Source of the DNA: Rickettsiales bacterium
GTDB lineage: Bacteria; Pseudomonadota; Alphaproteobacteria; Rickettsiales; Rickettsiaceae
Assembly (NCBI GenBank): GCA_947508155.1
Contig: CANNRM010000058.1
Span: forward strand, 1 to 5,301
Length of the DNA: 5,301 nt
Direction of reading: 5' to 3'
The translations under genes were made by a program, and so were the position numbers. Below the pieces are notes generated by a model. It was not told where the DNA came from. It did no database searches and was given only the letters and a program-made list of their open reading frames with translations. Positions 1 to 5,049 of this stretch are shown in pieces (position 1 is the stretch's first letter; every line of letters begins with the position of its first letter).

Positions 1-522
1 AATGTTGTTATTGCACCTGATCCAATATTAAACGTAAAGTCTCAAGCAGTCAAACAAGAAGAATTAACAGAGCAAATGCGTGGCTTTATTAAAGATATGA
101 CTGACACAATATACACAGATAATGCAGTAGGTTTTGCAGCCATTCAGTTCGGCGTACCTAAAAAAATCATTGTTATAGACCTAAAAAATGATTATGAAGT
201 AGAAAGGCCAAAAGGTTTTTATCCTCTGACTATTATCAATCCAGTTTTAACCTACCAATCTGAAGAAATGATGATAGCCAAGGAAGGATGTATGTCTATT
301 CCGGAGATCAGACTTGACGTTCCCCGCCCTAAAGATGTTGAAATCAAGTTTGTGGATTTAGATTTCAAGGAGCATACGTTGAGGACTGGTGGGTGGCTTG
401 CGCGCTGCATTCAACATGAAATAGACCATTTAGTAGGCAAAACATTATTGGATCATATGTCCACTCTTAAAAGGGATGTAAGCACCAGGAAGCTCGAAAA
501 GTTCAAAAGAAGAGCCTTGTAA
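1..522 (+). CDS. def: Peptide deformylase, 5' end cut by the window edge
   Basis: Removes the N-terminal formyl group from nascent proteins in the cytoplasm; a metal-dependent hydrolase. The frame is open from base 1, and the residues before the first internal ATG (position 76) match the family N-terminus (an APDPIL stretch), so the true start lies a few codons left of the window and the ATG at 76 is not the start. All three family motifs are visible, numbered from base 1: motif I as AVGFAAIQ (residues 42-49), motif II EGCMS (95-99) with the metal-ligand Cys97, and motif III HEIDH (139-143) with the two His ligands and catalytic Glu140. About 173 residues are present, close to full family length. 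Motif I departs from the usual GxGLAAxQ form (Ala for the first Gly, Phe for Leu). The gene precedes a nuclease gene and fmt, its usual partner. Identification is secure; which def paralogue it is cannot be told. Confidence 0.95.
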   Translation, partial: NVVIAPDPILNVKSQAVKQEELTEQMRGFIKDMTDTIYTDNAVGFAAIQFGVPKKIIVIDLKNDYEVERPKGFYPLTIINPVLTYQSEEMMIAKEGCMSIPEIRLDVPRPKDVEIKFVDLDFKEHTLRTGGWLARCIQHEIDHLVGKTLLDHMSTLKRDVSTRKLEKFKRRAL

Positions 523-580
523 TTTTTTAATTGCAGACAAATTCAATTCATGATAGATACATCTCGTGCTTTAAACAACC

Positions 581-585
581 GGGAG
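581..585 (+). promoter_or_regulatory. Shine-Dalgarno site of the DUF1016 gene
   Basis: GGGAG lies 4 bases before the ATG at 590. It is the clearest ribosome binding site in the window; fmt, kdsB, flgI and the last gene have weak sites or none. It supports the chosen start and sets this gene apart from its neighbours. Confidence 0.6.
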
Positions 586-589
586 TAAT

Positions 590-1807
590 ATGAATACGAA
601 GCTTACTAACAAAACTACTATCAACAAATTATACAAAAATGTCTCAAAGCACATCGATCAAGCTCGTCAAGGTGCACAACGTGCCATTGATACAGAAATG
701 GTCAATGCATATTGGCACATTGGTCGAGAGATTATTGCTGAAGAACAAAAAGGGGAGTCAAAAACGCAATATGGAGCTTATATACTTGACGAGCTATCTG
801 TGAAGCTAATGGAGCAATATGGCAAGGGATTTGGTGTATCTCACCTTAAAAACATCAGACAATTTTATATAATCTATGCTAATCGAAATCTTGCAAATGT
901 GCATGAGGCGCAAACCCGCATAGAAACGGCAAAGATTAGCTACGCACTAGAGCAAAAATCTGACATTTATGCCCCTCAAACCCGCATAGAAACGGCAAAG
1001 ATTGGCTACGCGCTAGGGGAAGAGTTTGGTCTCAATGCGCCTCAACCCCCTATGTCGCCAATATTACGGGGCCCTTTTCATCCCAGATTAGGGTGGATTC
1101 ACTACCGCGCTTTAATGCGTGTAACAAGACAAGAGGCGCGTCAGTTTTATGAAATAGAAGCAATAGCAAATAATTGGTCAGGACGAGAGCTCGAGAGACA
1201 AATCTCCAGCTTGCTATTCGATAGATTGGCGAAAAGTAAAAACAAACAAGGTTTATTGGAATTGGCATCCGCGGGTCAAGAAATTACAAATCCAGTAGAT
1301 GCAATAAGGGATCCGATGGTTTTAGAGTTTTTGAATATACCAGAAGCACACGCTCTTGTTGAATCTAAACTCGAAGAAGCGCTAACTAGCAACTTGCAGC
1401 AGTTCTTGCTTGAATTAGGAAAGGGATTTGCCTTTATAGCCAGGCAAAAACGCCTTACGCTTGATGGAGATAACTATTATGCTGATTTGGTTTTATATCA
1501 CGTGATATTAAAATGCTACGTTATTATAGATATAAAAACTAAAAAATTATCTCATGGAGATTTAGGGCAAATGCAACTTTATGTCAATTATTTCGATCAA
1601 GAAGTCAAAATGAAAGATGACAATCCCACAGTAGGGCTGGTATTATGTACCGCAAAAAATGATTCTATGGTACAATACACTCTTGGCGAGAAAAACAAAC
1701 AAATATTCGCTAGTAAATATAGCATGCATTTTCCTAGTATTTCAGTGCTGGAAAATGAGATGAATGAGTTAAGTAAAAAATTCAATCTAATGAATGAAGA
1801 GATATAA
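590..1807 (+). CDS. DUF1016 / YhcG-family PD-(D/E)XK nuclease-like protein
   Basis: 405 residues. The N-terminal DUF1016_N-type region (about 10-215) holds the family signatures AYWHIGREI (40-48), YGKGFGVSHLKNIRQFY (77-93), LGWIHYRALMRV (167-178) and WSGRELERQISSLLFDRL (196-213). The C-terminal nuclease-like domain (about 240-385) holds GKGFAFIARQKRL (277-289), YYADLVLYH (296-304) and IIDIKTKK (312-319). The likely PD-(D/E)XK acids are Asp299 and Asp314 with Lys316; the usual Glu-x-Lys is here Asp-Ile-Lys, which the fold tolerates. The family is predicted to act on nucleic acids and is often found in accessory or mobile DNA; its substrate is not established. The protein seems longer than typical members because of a repeat-bearing insertion at about 108-160. 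It lies 67 bases after def and its stop is 2 bases before the fmt ATG, so it is probably co-transcribed and translationally coupled with fmt. No frameshift or internal stop is seen. Family membership is firm, function inferred. Confidence 0.9.
   Translation: MNTKLTNKTTINKLYKNVSKHIDQARQGAQRAIDTEMVNAYWHIGREIIAEEQKGESKTQYGAYILDELSVKLMEQYGKGFGVSHLKNIRQFYIIYANRNLANVHEAQTRIETAKISYALEQKSDIYAPQTRIETAKIGYALGEEFGLNAPQPPMSPILRGPFHPRLGWIHYRALMRVTRQEARQFYEIEAIANNWSGRELERQISSLLFDRLAKSKNKQGLLELASAGQEITNPVDAIRDPMVLEFLNIPEAHALVESKLEEALTSNLQQFLLELGKGFAFIARQKRLTLDGDNYYADLVLYHVILKCYVIIDIKTKKLSHGDLGQMQLYVNYFDQEVKMKDDNPTVGLVLCTAKNDSMVQYTLGEKNKQIFASKYSMHFPSISVLENEMNELSKKFNLMNEEI
911..1042 (+). repeat. In-frame tandem duplication (2 x 66 bp) inside the DUF1016 gene
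   Basis: Two adjacent 66-base units (911-976 and 977-1042) encode 22 residues each, beginning QTRIETAKISYAL and QTRIETAKIGYAL and both ending in AP. The first 40 bases match at 38 positions; the remaining 26 bases are clearly diverged. A further Gln-Pro follows the second unit. The repeat falls just before the conserved LGWIHYR motif, where family members usually have a short linker. The well-kept 5' part suggests a recent duplication or conversion; the unit length, a multiple of three, keeps the frame. Confidence 0.9.
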
Positions 1808-1809
1808 GA

Positions 1810-2721
1810 ATGAAAGTAATATTTATGGGTACGCCGGATTTTGCGGTACCAACATTGCAAAATCTACTAAATAGTAAACATACAGTTTCTGCTGTTTTTA
1901 CGCAAGCGCCAAAGCCAAAAGGTCGTGGGCTTATAGAGACCCCATCACTAGTGCATGAGCTTGCATCGAAACATTCCATTCCGGTATATACACCTAAAAC
2001 TTTGCGCGCAGAAGAAGCTTTAGAATTAATTAACAATATTGAAGCTGATATAATTGTTGTTGTAGCCTATGGCTTTATAATTCCCAAATCTATTTTAGAA
2101 GCGAAAAAATATGGTTGCTTAAATATCCATCCATCTGCTTTGCCAAGATTTCGTGGGGCAGCTCCATTGCAACGCACAATTATAGCCGGCGATAAAACAA
2201 CGGAAGTATGTATCATGCAAATGGATGAGGGGCTTGATACAGGGGATGTTTTGCTTGCGAAGAGGATAGATATCGACCCACGCATGACATTTAAAGAATT
2301 GCATGATAAATGTGCGATAATAGGCGCGGATGAACTTGTTTGGTGCTTAGATAATTTCTCGACATTAAAACCAATGAAGCAAACAGAGGAAGGCTTGGTA
2401 TATGCTCATAAGTTAACCAAAGAAGAGGGGGTAATTAATTGGGGTGATGCAGCATTTGCGATCGATTGCAAAATACGTGGTATGAATCCATGGCCAGGGG
2501 TGTTTTTTGAATATAAAGGTGAAATGATTAAGGTTCTGGAAGCGGAATATCAAGATATTGAGCATGATTTTAAGCCTGGTACCATTATAGATGATAAGCT
2601 TACTGTGGCTTGTGGAAAGGGGGTATTGTCTATGAAAAGACTACAGAAGCCCGGTAAAAGTGCTATATCTGTAGAAGAGTTTTTAAGGGGATATCCGATT
2701 AAAAGCGGAGAAGTAATATAA
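1810..2721 (+). CDS. fmt: Methionyl-tRNA formyltransferase
   Basis: Transfers a formyl group from 10-formyl-tetrahydrofolate to the amino group of initiator Met-tRNA in the cytoplasm, making the fMet-tRNA used to start translation; Def later removes that formyl group. 303 residues, slightly short of the roughly 315 of E. coli Fmt. The N-terminal formyltransferase domain (1 to about 200) opens with MGTPDFAVPTL (6-16) and carries the catalytic trio Asn105, His107 and Asp143 in NIHPSALPRFRGAAP (105-119) and MDEGLDTGD (138-146). The C-terminal tRNA-binding domain (about 205-303) includes RGMNPWPGVFF (223-233). The ATG lies 2 bases after the upstream stop, with a weak purine-rich stretch (GAAGAG, 1796-1801) inside the upstream gene, suggesting translational coupling. 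The gene ends 7 bases from a convergent tRNA gene, with no visible terminator between. Identification is secure. Confidence 0.97.
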   Translation: MKVIFMGTPDFAVPTLQNLLNSKHTVSAVFTQAPKPKGRGLIETPSLVHELASKHSIPVYTPKTLRAEEALELINNIEADIIVVVAYGFIIPKSILEAKKYGCLNIHPSALPRFRGAAPLQRTIIAGDKTTEVCIMQMDEGLDTGDVLLAKRIDIDPRMTFKELHDKCAIIGADELVWCLDNFSTLKPMKQTEEGLVYAHKLTKEEGVINWGDAAFAIDCKIRGMNPWPGVFFEYKGEMIKVLEAEYQDIEHDFKPGTIIDDKLTVACGKGVLSMKRLQKPGKSAISVEEFLRGYPIKSGEVI

Positions 2722-2728
2722 AAAGAGT

Positions 2729-2804
2729 TGGTGAGCCCGTCGGGATTCGAACCCGAGACCCCCTGATTAAAAGTCAAGTGCTCTACCGGCTGAGCTACGG
2801 GCTC
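2729..2804 (-). tRNA. tRNA-Lys (anticodon UUU), CCA encoded
   Basis: The reverse strand folds into a complete 76-nt cloverleaf. The acceptor GAGCCCG pairs with CGGGCTC, followed by discriminator A and an encoded CCA (2729-2731). The D arm is GCTC/GAGC. The anticodon stem CTTGA/TCAGG has one G-U pair, with loop CTTTTAA giving anticodon TTT at 2769-2771. The T arm is TCGGG-TTCGAAT-CCCGA. Anticodon UUU and discriminator A73 both fit lysine. It converges on fmt. I see no strong promoter in the AT-rich stretch upstream of it (2805-2849) and no terminator downstream, where transcription would run into the fmt antisense strand. Confidence 0.97.
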
Positions 2805-2838
2805 CCACATCTTCTTCGTTTTTTGTGATTTATTTTTT

Positions 2839-2905
2839 AAAAATATCATGCTCTCGCTGTCCTCACGTACTAAGTGTACGCTGCGGGAGCTCGGCAATCA
2901 TTTTT
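2839..2905. repeat. Two-stem palindromic element, Rickettsia-palindrome-like
   Basis: An outer 8-bp stem GCTCTCGC (2850-2857) pairs with GCGGGAGC (2883-2890), with one G-U pair. An inner perfect 5-bp stem CGTAC (2866-2870) / GTACG (2876-2880) closes a 5-base loop TAAGT. The 8-base left bulge and 2-base right bulge make it asymmetric. Flanking AAAAAT (2839-2844) and ATTTTT (2900-2905) can extend the pairing. The element is much richer in GC than its surroundings. The layout resembles the dispersed palindromic elements of Rickettsia genomes; copy number cannot be seen here. Confidence 0.65.
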
Positions 2906-2991
2906 AAATCTAAATCCCAAAACACTTCGAAGCTTTCGTCACCTGAGTCTTCTGCGATTTATTTTTTTTAAACAATAATCACAAACTTCTA

Positions 2992-3008
2992 CACCTGAAA
3001 CTTAGGTG
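2992..3008. repeat. Small hairpin upstream of kdsB
   Basis: CACCT (2992-2996) and AGGTG (3004-3008) form a 5-bp stem with a 7-base loop. No T-run follows in either direction, so it is not an intrinsic terminator. It lies 10 bases before the weak -35 candidate of kdsB and could be an operator or chance. Confidence 0.25.
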
Positions 3009-3018
3009 CAAAATATGG

Positions 3019-3047
3019 TTTACTTTATCGCTGAAAAACTCTAAGAT
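3019..3047 (+). promoter_or_regulatory. Weak sigma-70-like promoter candidate for kdsB
   Basis: TTTACT (3019-3024) and TAAGAT (3042-3047) each match 4 of 6 consensus bases and are 17 bases apart. A transcript starting near 3054 would give a leader of about 28 bases. In such AT-rich DNA matches of this quality arise by chance, so this is tentative. Confidence 0.25.
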
Positions 3048-3081
3048 GTCAAGCTATATTTTTAAAAACTTGTAAATAATC

Positions 3082-3810
3082 ATGACATCCAACACAGCAA
3101 TCATCATTCCATCTAGACTAGGCGCAACAAGACTTCCGGAAAAACCACTTAAAATGATCGGCAATATGACTATGATCGAACATGTCACAATGCGTGCTCT
3201 AGAGAGTAATTCGGGCGATGTATTTGTAGCAACTGATTCAGAATTAATCGCAGAAAAAGTGCGCAAAGCTGGCGGTACTCCTGTGATGATTTTAGAAGAT
3301 GTGCCAACTGGTACAGATAGAGTATGGGAGGCGGTAAAAAAAATAGATCCAACGAAAAAATTCAAATATATAGTAAATTTACAAGGAGATTTGCCACTTG
3401 TAAATCCAGATATAATAAAAAAACTAGTAAATATGCTGCATAATAGTAATGCAGATATAGTCACGCCTGTTATCAAAGAAGCTTCTGAGCAGCCTAATAA
3501 TCCTGGTAATGTAAAAGCAATTATGGGATTGCAAAATCAAGCATTATATTTCTCACGTCAGCATATTCCATCAAATTCTGATTGGTATTGGTATCATATT
3601 GGAATCTATGGATTTAAACGCGATAGTTTGGAGCGCTTTGTCAATTTACCACAATCTCATACAGAGCTTATGGAAAAATTAGAGCAACTGCGCGCGCTTG
3701 AAAACGGTATGACAATAGATCTTTGTGTTGTAGATGAGAATGCGGTTTCTGTAGATACTCAGGATGATCTTGATAAGGTTATAGCACAATATAACAAAAA
3801 AATTGCATAG
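3082..3810 (+). CDS. kdsB: 3-deoxy-manno-octulosonate cytidylyltransferase (CMP-KDO synthetase)
   Basis: Activates KDO with CTP to give CMP-KDO and pyrophosphate, the sugar donor for the inner core of lipopolysaccharide; a cytosolic enzyme. 242 residues, family length. Nucleotide-binding N-terminus IIIPSRLGATRLPEKPL (7-23), TGTDRV (76-81), NLQGDLPL (99-106), YFSRQHIP (156-163), HIGIYGF (172-178), LEQLRALENG (200-209) and VDTQDDL (224-230). Asp103 and Asp225 are the expected magnesium ligands. The NLQGDLP form, with Leu where E. coli has Glu, and the LEQLRALE-GM run are as I recall from alphaproteobacterial KdsB. The ATG at 3082 is the first after an in-frame TAA at 3073; no Shine-Dalgarno is visible. 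It sits alone between a divergent tRNA and flgI, with no other KDO genes in view. Its presence implies a KDO-containing LPS, which excludes Anaplasmataceae-like lineages that lack LPS. Confidence 0.96.
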   Translation: MTSNTAIIIPSRLGATRLPEKPLKMIGNMTMIEHVTMRALESNSGDVFVATDSELIAEKVRKAGGTPVMILEDVPTGTDRVWEAVKKIDPTKKFKYIVNLQGDLPLVNPDIIKKLVNMLHNSNADIVTPVIKEASEQPNNPGNVKAIMGLQNQALYFSRQHIPSNSDWYWYHIGIYGFKRDSLERFVNLPQSHTELMEKLEQLRALENGMTIDLCVVDENAVSVDTQDDLDKVIAQYNKKIA

Positions 3811-3847
3811 TAGCTTTTAAATTGCTAGTAAAGTTTGGTTAGCTTTT

Positions 3848-3860
3848 GTATGATACATAC
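3848..3860. promoter_or_regulatory. Perfect 5-3-5 inverted repeat, operator-like, upstream of flgI
   Basis: GTATG (3848-3852), spacer ATA, CATAC (3856-3860). It covers the position of the -35 box that would pair with TATAAT at 3875, a typical place for a dimeric repressor or activator to bind. No regulator gene is in the window, and chance is possible at this size. Confidence 0.3.
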
Positions 3861-3880
3861 TGAAATAGAAACCATATAAT
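3852..3880 (+). promoter_or_regulatory. Candidate flgI promoter with perfect -10, possibly leaderless
   Basis: TATAAT at 3875-3880 is a perfect -10 box, with GATACA (3852-3857, matching the ACA half of the -35 consensus) 17 bases upstream. Initiation about 7 bases past the -10 would fall at the A of the flgI ATG (3887), giving an mRNA with little or no leader. This agrees with the absence of a Shine-Dalgarno there. The poor -35 half would suit an activated promoter. Confidence 0.35.
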
Positions 3881-3886
3881 AATTTT

Positions 3887-4978
3887 ATGAAAAAACTCAT
3901 ACTTCTCTTGTGCGCCTTATTGTCTTCAAATGTTGCAATTGCGGATACTCGGATCAAGGATATAGCGACCTTCGACGGTATACGTGACAACCTTTTAGTG
4001 GGGTATGGGCTTGTTGCCGGTTTGAATAATACAGGCGATAATTTACAGAATGCGGTTTTTACTCAGCAGGGCTTGACGGATTTTCTGGAGAGGCTTGGTG
4101 TGAATATGCAAGGAGCTAATCTTAAAACTAAAAATATCGCTGCTGTAATGGTTACTGCGAATTTGCCGCCTTTTGCGCGCCAAGGTGCCAGAATAGATGT
4201 TAAAGTAAGTGCTATTGGTGATGCTAAAAGCATAAAAGGTGGAACTCTTCTTGCTACGCCATTATTGGCTGCAAATGGTGATGTATATGCTGTCGCCCAG
4301 GGTCATGTCGCAATACCAGACTTCACTCCAGCTGGTGAAGATGTGAAAACTCGTGGATCATCGCTCGATACAAACGGATTTATTCAAAGTGGCGCGATTG
4401 TTGAGAATGAACTTGATTTCGACTTAAAAGACTTTTCTCGCTTAAGGCTTGCGCTTAATTTCCCAGACTTCACAACTGCAATTAAGGTGGCGGATGCTAT
4501 TAACAATCATATCCCTGGAAATACCGCTATAGCAACAGATGCTGCAACGATAAGTATCACAGTACCTAATTACAAAAAAGATGATATCGTTGAATTTATA
4601 TCGGATGTAGAATCGTTGAATGTACAGCCTGATTATAAGGCAAAAGTTGTGATCAATGAATCCACTGGTACAGTTGTTATTGGTGATAATGTGCGCATTA
4701 GGCCAGTTGCTATTGCCCAAGGTAATTTAATTATCAATGTTGGAGATAGGCAGCAAGCGGGTTATCCTGGCGCTACTCCTGTTGCAAGGCAAAGTCTTGT
4801 TGATTCCGCTATTAATAAAAGGCGCGGAGTCGGTGTGGAGATGTTAGAGGGTGGTGCAAGTCTCAGCGATTTAGTCTCTGGGCTTAATAAGCTTGGTGTT
4901 TATCCGCGTGATATTGTAAATATTTTGCATAATATGCGCTCCGTCGGGGCATTGGATGCGACGATTGAGGTGAAGTAG
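3887..4978 (+). CDS. flgI: Flagellar P-ring protein
   Basis: Subunit of the P ring, the bushing around the flagellar rod in the periplasm at the peptidoglycan layer. 363 residues, the usual family length. A Sec signal peptide is clear: MKK, a leucine-rich core, then AIA with predicted cleavage between Ala19 and Asp20. The mature protein opens with family sequence RIKDIATFDGIRDNLLVGYG (22-41) and continues LVAGLNNTGD (42-51). The C-terminus keeps the family ending LGVYPRDIVNILHNMRSVGALDATIEV. Cys9 lies in the hydrophobic core without a proper lipobox, so this is not a lipoprotein. The start is set by the signal peptide; no ribosome binding site is visible. It follows kdsB by 76 bases, with no terminator seen, and precedes a partial gene that may also be flagellar. 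FlgI normally needs the chaperone FlgA and works with the L-ring FlgH, neither in view. Identification is secure. Confidence 0.97.
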   Translation: MKKLILLLCALLSSNVAIADTRIKDIATFDGIRDNLLVGYGLVAGLNNTGDNLQNAVFTQQGLTDFLERLGVNMQGANLKTKNIAAVMVTANLPPFARQGARIDVKVSAIGDAKSIKGGTLLATPLLAANGDVYAVAQGHVAIPDFTPAGEDVKTRGSSLDTNGFIQSGAIVENELDFDLKDFSRLRLALNFPDFTTAIKVADAINNHIPGNTAIATDAATISITVPNYKKDDIVEFISDVESLNVQPDYKAKVVINESTGTVVIGDNVRIRPVAIAQGNLIINVGDRQQAGYPGATPVARQSLVDSAINKRRGVGVEMLEGGASLSDLVSGLNKLGVYPRDIVNILHNMRSVGALDATIEVK

Positions 4979-5013
4979 ATCCTTCCACGTCAAGCCGGGG
5001 ATGACGTGGGTAG
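4976..5013. repeat. GC-rich perfect palindrome directly after the flgI stop
   Basis: CCACGTCA (4985-4992) and TGACGTGG (5002-5009) form a perfect 8-bp stem around the 9-base loop AGCCGGGGA. No T-run follows, so it is a poor intrinsic terminator, though it could still shield the mRNA 3' end or lower expression of the next gene. The core, read on the minus strand as CATCCCCGGCTTGACG, resembles dispersed repeats common in Rickettsiales and other alphaproteobacterial spacers. The flgI stop TAG (4976-4978) runs straight into the flank. Confidence 0.7.
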
Positions 5014-5049
5014 TTCTGTTTAAAAAATAATTACTAACAACAAACACTT

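Larger units (their letters stand above)
2805..3081. other. Divergent spacer between tRNA-Lys and kdsB
   Basis: 277 non-coding bases separate the minus-strand tRNA from the plus-strand kdsB, so the promoters of both should lie here. It is very AT-rich apart from a GC-rich two-stem palindrome (2850-2890). A similar AT tract occurs on both sides of the palindrome (2827-2841 and 2956-2972), and a short hairpin (2992-3008) and a weak promoter candidate (3019-3047) follow. A minus-strand reading frame crosses the palindrome and the tRNA, but it looks like chance, not a gene. Confidence 0.7.

Noticed and set aside
531..559. TTGCAG and TAGATA 17 bases apart, a possible promoter for the DUF1016 gene
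   Set aside because: Each box matches only 3 of 6 consensus bases, which is expected by chance in AT-rich DNA.
911..1042. CRISPR-like array
   Set aside because: Only two adjacent in-frame copies inside a gene, with no spacers of regular length and no cas genes.
2729..2804. tRNA-Lys as an integration site of a mobile element
   Set aside because: No integrase gene and no second copy of the tRNA 3' end is seen in the window.
2550..2897. Minus-strand open frame of 115 codons
   Set aside because: It reads through the tRNA-Lys gene, the palindrome and antisense fmt; the middle is a translated tRNA, not a protein.
3054..3476. Minus-strand open frame of 140 codons opposite kdsB
   Set aside because: Entirely a shadow of a well-identified gene, with no family signature and no ribosome binding site.
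3811..3847. Possible terminator after kdsB (TAGC/GCTA pair and two TAGCTTTT copies)
   Set aside because: The stem is only 4 bp with a 9-base loop and no T-run after it.
3887..3943. FlgI as a lipoprotein because of Cys9
   Set aside because: The residues before Cys9 are LLL, not a lipobox, and a standard signal peptidase I site (AIA before Asp20) is present.
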